30,085 nucleotides of DNA, from positions 1 through 30,085 of the forward strand of contig WFUL01000154.1 in assembly GCA_015484985.1 (NCBI GenBank), read 5' to 3'. Positions 21,397 through 28,879 of the stretch are shown piece by piece; position 1 is the first letter of the stretch; each line of letters starts with the position of its first letter. The stretch is from Anaerolineales bacterium. GTDB lineage: Bacteria; Chloroflexota; Anaerolineae; Anaerolineales; DRMV01. The position numbers were made by a program, and so were the translations under genes. The notes below the pieces were generated by a model. It was not told the DNA's origin and did no database searches. It saw only the letters and a list, made by a program, of their open reading frames with translations.

Positions 21397-21950
21397 TGCT
21401 CCAGAATTTCCCGTTCCTTACGGGCACCCACCTCGTTGACCTGTTCGATGTACTTCTCCGTCAATTCGTTCATCTTCTTTTCGGCCCGCATACGTTCGTC
21501 TTCAGAAATCATCTTCTCATCTTCCAACTCCCGCAAGTCCTTGATGGCATCTCGACGCACGTTACGGATGGCCACGCGCGCGTGCTCCACCCGTTGGGCC
21601 ACAATGCGCACCAGTTCCCTGCGGCGCTCCTCAGTCAGAGGAGGCAACACCAGGCGAATCTGCTTGCCGTCGTTGGTAGGATTGATGCCCAAATCCGAGG
21701 TCAAAATGGCGCGCTCAATTTGGGGCATGATTTTAGGGTCAAACGGTTTGATGAGCAACATTCGGGGCTCAGGAGCCGTGATCGCGGCCAGTTGAATCAA
21801 CGGTGTCGGGACTCCGTAATAGTCAATGGTCAAATGTTCCACTAAAGCAGGGGTTGCACGGCCGGTGCGCAACTTTTTCAACTCGTCCTCCAAAACACGG
21901 ACTGCGGCCTTCATGCGCTCCTCGGCATCCCGCAAAATCTCATCCATCAT
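21393..21950 (-). CDS. frr: Ribosome recycling factor
   Basis: RRF works with EF-G to split post-termination ribosomes. From the ATG at 21950 the protein has 185 residues, exactly the usual family length. An upstream TTG that would add six residues is rejected because AGGAGG lies 6 nt before the ATG. Conserved parts are LRTGRATPALVEHLTIDYYGVPTPL (35-60), the hinge and domain II region to about 105, and LPPLTEERRRELVRIV. The C-terminal coiled domain ends ELTEKYIEQVNEVGARKEREILEQ. The normal preceding genes tsf and pyrH are not here, and hrcA diverges instead. frr is the first gene of frr-uppS-cdsA. Confidence 0.97.
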   Translation of the reverse strand: MMDEILRDAEERMKAAVRVLEDELKKLRTGRATPALVEHLTIDYYGVPTPLIQLAAITAPEPRMLLIKPFDPKIMPQIERAILTSDLGINPTNDGKQIRLVLPPLTEERRRELVRIVAQRVEHARVAIRNVRRDAIKDLRELEDEKMISEDERMRAEKKMNELTEKYIEQVNEVGARKEREILEQ

Positions 21951-21983
21951 AGCCGGCCTCCTTTGCAAAATGAGTGCGATAAC

Positions 21984-21992
21984 ATTGTATCA
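21984..21992 (-). promoter_or_regulatory. frr: Extended -10 promoter of frr
   Basis: TGATACAAT on the minus strand fits an extended -10 element (TGnTATAAT) and lies about 34 nt before the frr ATG. No good -35 is visible, which is common for extended -10 promoters. Confidence 0.5.
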
Positions 21993-22028
21993 CAAGGGCA
22001 AGAACTGGGGCTTGTGGATACCCCTGGG

Positions 22029-22040
22029 GTGCATTTGCAC
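22029..22040. promoter_or_regulatory. Palindrome in the frr/hrcA divergent region
   Basis: GTGCA-tt-TGCAC is a perfect 5-2-5 inverted repeat between the divergent frr and hrcA starts, next to a CCCCTGGGG palindrome (22021-22029). It is not a CIRCE element. A regulatory role is only a guess. Confidence 0.25.
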
Positions 22041-22090
22041 ACACTTCTTTTTCGGAAATTTGGTAGGATGGAAGGCAGCAAAGAGGAACC

Positions 22091-23140
22091 ATGGTGCAGA
22101 CATCCCATCGAACCGCACCTTCTCCGAATCCGGAACGCTCGTTGACCGCGCGCCAGCGAGAAATCTTGCGGCTGGTGCTCCAGGAGTACATTCGCACCGG
22201 CCAGCCCGTAGGTTCGCAGGCCTTGGTGGACCGCTATCGGCTTCCCTACAGTTCAGCCACGGTGCGCAATGAGTTTGCGTCTCTGACCCAAGCTGGATAT
22301 CTCACTCAACCCCATACCTCCGCGGGCCGTATTCCCACCCCTCGAGCTTACCGATTTCTGGTTCAGCACTTAGATGCCCTGGGCGCGCCTCCCTTACGTC
22401 TTCAGGAAGCCGTCCGACAGCGCTTGCGTCCCGAAAGCCGCGCCCAGGATTGGCTGGTTCAGGCGGCCGAAGTGCTGGCCGAACAAACCCATGCCGCGGC
22501 CTGGGTCACCCCTCCACGCCTGGAACAGGCCCGATGTCAGAGCGTTCGCCTGTTGCCCTGGGAAGGCCAACGGGTCTTGGTCCTGGTGTTATTGCCCGGA
22601 GGCTGGATGCATCAACGAGTGGTGACCCTCTCTCGACGGATTCCTCCCTCTCGCCTGGCGGAATGGCAACGCTATCTGACGGACCGCTGTCGGGGCCGCA
22701 CTGCCCGAGAACTGGCCTCTCTGCCCCCTCCCCAAGACCCGGATGTGCGTCGCTTGTGGGAAGTGGTGTTGGATGAGGTAGACCGGGCCCAATCCGGTTC
22801 CGAAGCCCCCCTATACCGCCGGGGCCTGCACTATCTGGTCTTCACCGAAGCCGCGCCACGGGCCGTACGGGTGTTGGAGGAAGGCGCGCGTTTGCGTCAC
22901 ATCTTGCGGCGGGTGGCCGCGCGCCTGCCCGTAGGCGAGGTCTACGTCCTCATCGGAGGGACGGAAGAGGCTCCAGAGGAGTTGCAGGGGTGCGCCTTTA
23001 TCGTGGGTCGCTATGGCGCGCGGGCGCCAGCCACGGGTTTTTTGGGGGTAGTCGGCCCCTTGCGCATGCCGTATAATGAGACGGTGCCGGCTGTGCGCTT
23101 TGTCTCGCGTTGGCTCACGCGTCTTTTTTCGGAGTCGTGA
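22091..23140 (+). CDS. hrcA: Heat-inducible transcription repressor HrcA
   Basis: HrcA represses chaperone genes by binding CIRCE operators and is kept folded by GroE. The 349-residue length is normal. The N-terminal winged-helix reads LTARQREILRLVLQEYIRTGQPVGSQAL, then PYSSATVRNEFASLTQAGYLTQPHTSAGRIPT, the family hallmark. The remaining GAF-like dimerisation region is divergent but ends with VGPLRMPYNETVPAVRFVS, the typical C-terminal motif. AGAGGA precedes the ATG by 3 nt. The gene heads hrcA-grpE-dnaJ. No CIRCE repeat is seen upstream. Confidence 0.96.
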   Translation: MVQTSHRTAPSPNPERSLTARQREILRLVLQEYIRTGQPVGSQALVDRYRLPYSSATVRNEFASLTQAGYLTQPHTSAGRIPTPRAYRFLVQHLDALGAPPLRLQEAVRQRLRPESRAQDWLVQAAEVLAEQTHAAAWVTPPRLEQARCQSVRLLPWEGQRVLVLVLLPGGWMHQRVVTLSRRIPPSRLAEWQRYLTDRCRGRTARELASLPPPQDPDVRRLWEVVLDEVDRAQSGSEAPLYRRGLHYLVFTEAAPRAVRVLEEGARLRHILRRVAARLPVGEVYVLIGGTEEAPEELQGCAFIVGRYGARAPATGFLGVVGPLRMPYNETVPAVRFVSRWLTRLFSES

Positions 23141-23202
23141 GTTCCGAAAGGCAAGTGAAAAAGTTTACCCATGAACCCTGGATTTGGGGAGGCAGAGAAA
23201 CG

Positions 23203-23778
23203 ATGATGGTTATGGAAGAGCAACCGACAACGCCTATGGAGACGCATTCCTCAGACAACTCCAAAGAGGCATCCGCCACCGCCTCCTCGACGCCGTCCCA
23301 GGCGGAGGTGGAGGCTTTGAAACAGCAACTGGAAGCGGCCAAGGCCCAGGCCCAGGAATATCTGGCGGGCTGGCAGCGAACGATGGCCGAGTTCGACAAT
23401 TATCGGAAGCGGGTGGCCGCTCAGGAGGAACAAACCCGCCAGCGGATTCGGGCCGAGGTCTTAAAAGCCCTGTTGGAAATCGTGGACGACCTGGAACGGG
23501 CGTTCCAGGACCCCAATCGGCCCCGCCGAGGCAGGGCCCGGGAGTGGGCTCAGGGCATTGAACTCATTTACAACAAAATCCGTCATCTCCTCCAGATGCA
23601 GGGCGTGGAAGTCATTCCCGCGGAGCCAGGACAGCCTTTTGACCCCTACTGGCATGAAGCCGTAGGTTTCGTGGAGGACAGCCCGTACGACGAGGGCCAC
23701 ATCGCCGAGGTGGTGCGCAAGGGTTACCGGGTGGGTGACCTGGTCATCCGTCCGGCCTTGGTGAAAGTGGCCCGATAG
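23203..23778 (+). CDS. grpE: Nucleotide exchange factor GrpE
   Basis: GrpE releases ADP from DnaK in the Hsp70 cycle. Starting at the ATG at 23203 gives 191 residues. The earlier in-frame ATG at 23110 would lie inside hrcA, whereas GGGGAGG lies 10 nt before 23203. The first ~45 residues are polar and disordered, then comes a long coiled-coil (about 47-100; QAEVEALKQQLEAAKAQAQEY). The GrpE core has AEFDNYRKRVAAQEEQTRQRI, and the beta domain has GVEVIPAEPGQPFDPYWHEAVGF and GYRVGDLVIRPALVKVAR. It sits 62 bp after hrcA and 32 bp before dnaJ. Confidence 0.96.
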   Translation: MMVMEEQPTTPMETHSSDNSKEASATASSTPSQAEVEALKQQLEAAKAQAQEYLAGWQRTMAEFDNYRKRVAAQEEQTRQRIRAEVLKALLEIVDDLERAFQDPNRPRRGRAREWAQGIELIYNKIRHLLQMQGVEVIPAEPGQPFDPYWHEAVGFVEDSPYDEGHIAEVVRKGYRVGDLVIRPALVKVAR

Positions 23779-23810
23779 CGCCTGGAAGAGCCCGGTCATG
23801 GTGTTGTCCT

Positions 23811-24920
23811 ATGACACGAAAGCGAGATTACTACGAGGTGTTGGGCGTTCCCCGGAACGCCTCGCAAGAGGAGATTAAACGCGCCTTTCGCCGGCTGGCC
23901 CTCAAGTATCACCCCGACCGCAATCCCGGCGATAAAGAAGCCGAAGAAAAGTTCAAGGAAATCAACGAAGCCTACCAGGTGCTATCGGACCCGGAAAAGC
24001 GGGCCCGATACGACCGTTTTGGCCACGCCGGCGTGGAGGGCGAAGTCCACATCCCCCAGGATTGGACCGAATTTCTCCAGTTCTTCGCCGACCTTTTCGG
24101 CGATTTGGGAGGATGGGCACGGCCGAATCAACCTACCCGGGGCCGTAATCTCAACGTCAACCTCACCTTAACTTTTGAAGAAGCAGTTTTCGGTGTGGAA
24201 AAGGACCTGCATCTCCGGCGGGAGGAGCCCTGCCCCACCTGTCACGGTACAGGTCTGCCTCCCGGTGTTCAACCCACCCCCTGCCGCACGTGCGGTGGTC
24301 AGGGTGTGGTGCGACAGGCCCGGTACACCTTTCTGGGCACATTGGTACAGGAAGCCCTGTGTCCCGCATGTCAAGGCCGTGGGATCGAGATTCCCGGTGT
24401 TTGTCCCACCTGTGGGGGAGGTGGTCGTGTCCTTCAAAATGTCACCCTGCGTATTCAGATACCCCCCGGAGTCGAATCGGGCGACCGCCTGCGCATTGCT
24501 GGCGAAGGTCATGTGGGAGAACGGGGAGGGCCGCGCGGGGACCTGATTGTGCGCCTCAAAGTCCGCCCTCATCCCTATTTCCGCCGCCAGGGCCATGACA
24601 TTCTGCTGAATCTCAAAATCAATGTGGCCCAGGCCACCCTGGGCGCGGAAGTCGAAGTCCCCACCGTGGATGGTCCAGCCAAACTGCGCATTCCTCCCGG
24701 AACACAACCGGGGCAGGTCTTACGCCTGAGGGGAAAGGGGGTCCCACGAGGCAACGGCGCTCGAGGGGACCAATTGGTCATCGTGCATGTGGAAATCCCG
24801 AAACATCTCACTCCCGAACAACGCCAACTTTTCGAAGCCCTGGCCGAAACCCTGGGCTCCGAAGCCGCACCCCAGAGCAAGGGGCTCTTCGAACGCTTTC
24901 GGGAATGGCTCGGAGGGTAA
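23811..24920 (+). CDS. dnaJ: Chaperone DnaJ
   Basis: DnaJ is the Hsp40 co-chaperone that delivers clients to DnaK and stimulates its ATPase. It has 369 residues. The J domain (1-70) carries HPD at 34-36. The following linker (70-110) is short and poor in Gly-Phe repeats. The zinc domain has four CxxCxGxG repeats at C141/C144, C158/C161, C184/C187 and C198/C201, so this is a type I DnaJ. Two beta client-binding domains follow, with the signatures RIQIPPGVESGDRLRIAGEG and LRIPPGTQPGQVLRLRGKG. The Shine-Dalgarno is poor. It follows grpE directly, with no dnaK between, which is unusual. Confidence 0.96.
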   Translation: MTRKRDYYEVLGVPRNASQEEIKRAFRRLALKYHPDRNPGDKEAEEKFKEINEAYQVLSDPEKRARYDRFGHAGVEGEVHIPQDWTEFLQFFADLFGDLGGWARPNQPTRGRNLNVNLTLTFEEAVFGVEKDLHLRREEPCPTCHGTGLPPGVQPTPCRTCGGQGVVRQARYTFLGTLVQEALCPACQGRGIEIPGVCPTCGGGGRVLQNVTLRIQIPPGVESGDRLRIAGEGHVGERGGPRGDLIVRLKVRPHPYFRRQGHDILLNLKINVAQATLGAEVEVPTVDGPAKLRIPPGTQPGQVLRLRGKGVPRGNGARGDQLVIVHVEIPKHLTPEQRQLFEALAETLGSEAAPQSKGLFERFREWLGG

Positions 24921-25030
24921 TCTCAGGGTTTTTCGTTCGTTCTAACAGAAAAGGTAAGGTGAGGGGTGAGGCCATAGAGGCGGCCCCTTTCGCTTAGATC
25001 GAACCGGGATCAGAACCACAAGGAAGAAAG

Positions 25031-25067
25031 AATTTGTGTGGGGCGGCTTCACCACCCCACACAAATT
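25031..25067. terminator. Strong bidirectional terminator
   Basis: AATTTGTGTGGGG (25031-25043) and CCCCACACAAATT (25055-25067) form a perfect 13-bp stem with an 11-nt loop. The plus strand continues with TATTTCTCC and the minus strand with CTTTCTTCC, so both sides are T-rich. It lies between dnaJ (plus) and the transporter permease (minus), and would end both transcripts. Confidence 0.85.
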
Positions 25068-25177
25068 TATTTCTCCTTGCGGTCCTGGAGCCCGATAAGA
25101 CCTACACGTCACGTTGCGAAATTACCCCGAAAAGATGGCTTCGTAAGAACTCGAAAACACCCGGCTGAAAGCCCACC

Positions 25178-26170
25178 TTACTCTTCCCGGAAAACCTTCC
25201 CCAATGCCGCAGGTGGTGACACTTGCAACGCCCGGAGAGCGCGCTCGACCAGGCGGCGCACTTCAGGGGGCAATCCAGCCAAGGTCCGCTGCATCCATTC
25301 CGTATTGCCAATGTTCACGAAGAGCAAGAGCAAAATCATGGTGGGGAAGGGGGCTACCTGCAATACCTGGGAGGGGATGTCCTTCAACTGAGGTTGCAAG
25401 ACCAAGCTGAGCCACTGGAGCAACCCAAAGAGGTATGCACCCAGGGCACCCCGCAGCGGGTGCCAGCCGCCGAAAATGGTCAGCGCCAGGGCAATCCAGC
25501 CAATACCGTCCAAACCCGAAATGGTCCCCTTCCACCCCGCCTTCACACTCAGGGAATAGGCCGGGCCGGCCAATCCGGCCAGAAAGCCTCCCAACGCGGC
25601 ATAGAGATAGCGCAACTCCCGTACCCGCGCGCCTCGCACGTAGGCCGCGGCAGGGCGCTCTCCCAGGCCTCGTAGAATCAGTCCCGGCCGGGTATAGAAG
25701 AACCAAAACCACATCCCCAGGATGACGACGTAACTCAAATACACCATCAAATCATGTCGGAACAACAAAGGTCCCAAGATGGGTATGTCCTGCAAAACAG
25801 GTAGAGGCCAATGCGGCAGTCGCGGTCCTTGTTTGCCCATGTAGGGATTCCCCAAGAAGTAGGACAGGTCTCGGGTGAGCAAGGTGAGCACGAAACCCAC
25901 GGCCACCTGAGATTGACCTAAGGTCAGACTGGTGAAGGTCACCAACAGGGCCACGGTCATGCCCACGGTCCCACCGGCCAAAAAACCCCACAGCAGGCTT
26001 CCCGAGTTCACCGCCACCGCGAAGCCCGTCATGGCGCTGAGCAGAATGGTGCCGTTGAGGGCCAGATTGATGACCCCGGCCCGTTCGGTCAGAATTTCTC
26101 CCAGCGTGGCCAAGACGACAGGAGTGGAGAGGGCCACAACGCCTGCTAAGCCAACCAGCAAGGTATCCAT
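25178..26170 (-). CDS. Nucleoside-type ABC transporter permease (second)
   Basis: This is an inner-membrane permease of about 330 residues of the BPD_transp_2 family, paired with BMP-type binding proteins for nucleosides. It has some eight to ten hydrophobic segments. LGEILTERAGVINLALNGTILLSA is the family's N-terminal signature (usually EKAGVINIGLEG), and SGLDGIGWIALALTIFGGWHPLRGALGAYLFG is the conserved coupling region. The longest frame has a GTG at 26179, but the ATG at 26170 has GGAGG 8 nt upstream and is preferred. It is the last gene of the four-gene operon, 12 bp after the partner permease, and ends before the bidirectional terminator. Confidence 0.93.
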   Translation of the reverse strand: MDTLLVGLAGVVALSTPVVLATLGEILTERAGVINLALNGTILLSAMTGFAVAVNSGSLLWGFLAGGTVGMTVALLVTFTSLTLGQSQVAVGFVLTLLTRDLSYFLGNPYMGKQGPRLPHWPLPVLQDIPILGPLLFRHDLMVYLSYVVILGMWFWFFYTRPGLILRGLGERPAAAYVRGARVRELRYLYAALGGFLAGLAGPAYSLSVKAGWKGTISGLDGIGWIALALTIFGGWHPLRGALGAYLFGLLQWLSLVLQPQLKDIPSQVLQVAPFPTMILLLLFVNIGNTEWMQRTLAGLPPEVRRLVERALRALQVSPPAALGKVFREE

Positions 26171-26182
26171 GCGCGCCACCTC

Positions 26183-27253
26183 CTATTCGCTCTCCCCGAT
26201 TTCCCGGCGTCGCTGCTGCCATTTCATCCGAATACCCTCCCCCAACAGGAAGCTGTACACCAGGGTTCCTTGCAATACACCGGCCAGAGTGGAATCCACC
26301 TTAAGGACAATGGGAAGCTGGATGCTGCCCAGGTTGAGCATGGCGAAGAACCAGGCCACAGGGCCTATCCAGATGGGACTGTAATTCACCAGCATCCCGA
26401 CCAGTAGACCCAGCCAGCCATATCCACTGGAAATGGCCGGAATCAATCGGTGATATACCGCGGTGACCTGAATGGCGCCTGCCAGCCCGGCAAAAACACC
26501 GCAAATGGCGAAGGCCAACAGGGTGAGGCGGGCTGGCGAAAGGCCCATCATGAGATAGGCGGCACGTGGATTGCGCCCTACTGCACGCAACCGCAATCCA
26601 AAATAACTGCGTTGCAACAGCACGATCACCATGATCCAGGCCACCAACGCCAACGCCAACGCCCAGGGACTCAGACGCATCTTCTCCAACGTGGGCAACC
26701 ACAACTCCCGAGGAAAGGGTTCGGTCCCGCTCATGGAACCCACGCCAGGCCGCTTCCATGGGCCGAAGATCAGATACAGCACCAGGGTCACGGCCACGAA
26801 ATCCAAACCCAAACCCGAAAAAATTTCGTTGACGCCGCCGTAAACCTTGAGCACACCTGAAAGCAACGCCCAAATCATGCCTCCTAAAGCTGCAGCGACA
26901 AAGGCCAGGATAAGGGCCAAAGTCGGCGCAATGGTCGTATCCTGCAAATAGCGCAAGACACCCGTGGCGAATACCGCGCCCAGGACGATCTGCCCTTCAA
27001 TGCCGATGTTCCACAATCCAGCGTGAAAGGTGAGCAACAGCCCCGCCGATGTCAACAACAGCGGAATCCAAATTACGAAGATATCGGCCACCTTTTTGGG
27101 CGAGCCAAAGGCTCCTTTCAAAATCAAACGAAAAGCTTCCAGAGGCGGCGCTTGAACCAAAACCAGCACCAGGGCGGTGAGCAATAAAGCAAAGACCACC
27201 GAAGCCAGTCGGAAGAGCAGGGTCACCATGGCTTCTCGACGTTCACCGGGCAT
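26183..27253 (-). CDS. Nucleoside-type ABC transporter permease (first)
   Basis: This is a BPD_transp_2 permease of about 356 residues, the heterodimer partner of the next gene. LLTSAGLLLTFHAGLWNIGIEGQIVLGAVFA is the conserved signature and GVNEIFSGLGLDFVAVTLVLYL matches the usual GVNEVISTLMLNYIA region. RAVGRNPRAAYLMMGLSPARLTLLAFAICGVFAGLAGA is the cytoplasmic coupling region. The frame could open at 27316, but the ATG at 27253 has GGGGAGG 6 nt upstream and leaves only an 11-nt overlap with the ATPase stop. About nine or ten membrane segments are visible. Confidence 0.93.
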   Translation of the reverse strand: MPGERREAMVTLLFRLASVVFALLLTALVLVLVQAPPLEAFRLILKGAFGSPKKVADIFVIWIPLLLTSAGLLLTFHAGLWNIGIEGQIVLGAVFATGVLRYLQDTTIAPTLALILAFVAAALGGMIWALLSGVLKVYGGVNEIFSGLGLDFVAVTLVLYLIFGPWKRPGVGSMSGTEPFPRELWLPTLEKMRLSPWALALALVAWIMVIVLLQRSYFGLRLRAVGRNPRAAYLMMGLSPARLTLLAFAICGVFAGLAGAIQVTAVYHRLIPAISSGYGWLGLLVGMLVNYSPIWIGPVAWFFAMLNLGSIQLPIVLKVDSTLAGVLQGTLVYSFLLGEGIRMKWQQRRREIGESE

Positions 27254-28760
27254 GGGCGGCCTCCCCAACAGACATGGTCTGGGCTTCCTCCACAGGGACG
27301 AAGCCGTATCCACCAATCAGACGTCCCAATGACTCCGTGTCCAGTTCCTCTGCAGGAATGGGTGCCGAAACCTGACCAGCGAAGAATACAAGAATGCGGT
27401 CGCTGTAGTTCAGGAGTTCGTCCAGGTCGGAAGACATGAAGAAAATCGCCGTCCCCTGGCGGCAGCGTTCCAAGAGTTGCTCCCAGACCCACAGGGTGGA
27501 TTCCATGTCCAGCCCTCGGGTGGGATGCTCCAGGAAGAGGAGCGAAAGGTTGGGACGCAGGAGGGACAGCAATAAGCGTTGTTGGTTCCCTCCCGACAGG
27601 GCCTCCACCATGGAATCCGGGCGTCCTCGGATGTTAAAGGTGCGAATGGCCTCCTGCGCGAGGTCGCGCGCGTGTCGCTCGTTGACGAAGAAGCCCCGAG
27701 AGCCTCGGGTCAGTACTAGGTGATCTGCCACACGCAACCCCGGAAGCAAACCTTCCTCCAATCGGGTTGCCGGAAGATAGGTGGCACCCGCCTGATAGAA
27801 ATCCAGATACGAGCGCCCCGTCATCTCCCGACCGCGGAACCAAACCCGCCCCGAGGTCGGCCGCAGCAGACCGGCACAGGCCCGCAATAAGTACCGTTGT
27901 CCACTTCCTTCCATCCCAGCCAGGCCGATGACCTCCCCGGCCCGGACCTCCAGGTAAACATTCCGAATCCGTACACGAGCACTTTCCACGGCCAGGTCTT
28001 CCACCCGGAAGATAGGCTCACCCAGGGGAACCGCGGGTTTGCGTTCCATTTTGAGGACCCGACCGAACATCAGCTTCACCAAATCATCCAGGTCGTAAGG
28101 TGCGGTACGTCGCCCCATCAGTTTGCCCAGGCGCAACACCGCCGCGGTGTCACATAACTCCTGAACCTCATAGAGTTTGTGGGTCACGAAAATGATGGTG
28201 CGTCCTTCCGAAGCCAGCTGGCGCAACGCCTGGAACAGGCGTTCCTTCTGTTGGGCACTGATGCCCGTCGTGGGCTCGTCGAAAATCAGCACCCGGGCGC
28301 CCAACCATAACAGTCGAAGAATTTCCAGCTGCTGGCGCTCTCCCACGGTGAGGGAAGCCACCGTCGCGTCAGGGTCCAAATGGAAACCGAATTGTTCCCC
28401 CAGCGTTTTGAGAGACTTTCGGGCTTTTCGCTTGTCAGGGACCATTCCCCCAGGACTTCCGGCCATGAAGTTCTCCAGCACCGTCATCACGGGGAAGTCC
28501 AAGGGGTCCTGATGGAGCATACCCACGCCCTGGCGCAGGGCATCGGCGGGATGATGGAAGCTTACACGCTGGCCATCCAGATAGATTTCGCCATCGTCGG
28601 GGCGGTAGAAGCCCGAAAGGATTTTCATCAAGGTGCTTTTACCTGCGCCGTTTTCCCCCAACAGGCCGTGGATTTTACCTTCTTCAAAAGTTAATGTTAT
28701 GCCCGCATTGGCATGGACAGGACCGAAATGCTTGTGAATATTACGCAATTCCACCCGCAT
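27243..28760 (-). CDS. Nucleoside/sugar-type ABC transporter, tandem ATPase
   Basis: This is a duplicated ABC ATPase of 505 residues (RbsA/YufO/NupO-like) that powers the two downstream permeases. The first domain is intact: Walker A GENGAGKS (35-42), signature LTVGERQQL, Walker B VLIFDEPTTGIS. The second has the degenerate P-loop GMEGSGQRYLL expected in this family, with signature LSGGNQQRL and Walker B LLFLEHPTRGLD, where His replaces the usual Glu-following position. The frame opens with a TTG at 28772, but the ATG at 28760 has GAGG upstream and starts the conserved VELRNIHKHFG. The gene follows the binding-protein gene after 119 bp with two hairpins. Confidence 0.93.
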   Translation of the reverse strand: MRVELRNIHKHFGPVHANAGITLTFEEGKIHGLLGENGAGKSTLMKILSGFYRPDDGEIYLDGQRVSFHHPADALRQGVGMLHQDPLDFPVMTVLENFMAGSPGGMVPDKRKARKSLKTLGEQFGFHLDPDATVASLTVGERQQLEILRLLWLGARVLIFDEPTTGISAQQKERLFQALRQLASEGRTIIFVTHKLYEVQELCDTAAVLRLGKLMGRRTAPYDLDDLVKLMFGRVLKMERKPAVPLGEPIFRVEDLAVESARVRIRNVYLEVRAGEVIGLAGMEGSGQRYLLRACAGLLRPTSGRVWFRGREMTGRSYLDFYQAGATYLPATRLEEGLLPGLRVADHLVLTRGSRGFFVNERHARDLAQEAIRTFNIRGRPDSMVEALSGGNQQRLLLSLLRPNLSLLFLEHPTRGLDMESTLWVWEQLLERCRQGTAIFFMSSDLDELLNYSDRILVFFAGQVSAPIPAEELDTESLGRLIGGYGFVPVEEAQTMSVGEAAHAR

Positions 28761-28783
28761 ACCGCACCTCAATGGATGGCATT

Positions 28784-28812
28784 ATAGGGGCGCCCATTCT
28801 GGACGCCCCTAT
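28784..28812 (-). terminator. Second intercistronic stem-loop (before the tandem ATPase gene)
   Basis: ATAGGGGCG (28784-28792) pairs with CGCCCCTAT (28804-28812), a perfect 9-bp stem with an 11-nt loop. A minus-strand TATAAT overlaps its base (28781-28786), 20 nt before the ATPase ATG, but lacks a -35. It may attenuate readthrough or stabilise the downstream mRNA. Confidence 0.45.
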
Positions 28813-28831
28813 GCGTTTTTCAGGTTCAAAC

Positions 28832-28862
28832 AGGGGCCGCCCGACGATTGCGGACGGCCCCT
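28832..28862 (-). terminator. First intercistronic stem-loop (after the BMP gene)
   Basis: AGGGGCCG (28832-28839) pairs with CGGCCCCT (28855-28862). Three more pairs extend inside a C/A mismatch. It begins 17 nt past the binding-protein stop and on the minus strand is followed by TTTGAACC, a weak T-run. It probably acts as a partial terminator. Confidence 0.5.
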
Positions 28863-28879
28863 CTGCTCTGCTCACAGGC

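Noticed and set aside
21972..21982. CIRCE element at GAGTGCGATAA
   Set aside because: Only one imperfect arm exists. No TTAGCACTC lies 9 nt away on either side.
28781..28786. Internal promoter (minus-strand TATAAT) for the tandem ATPase gene
   Set aside because: The -35 position falls in a GC-rich hairpin with no similarity to TTGACA, so the TATAAT is not enough on its own.
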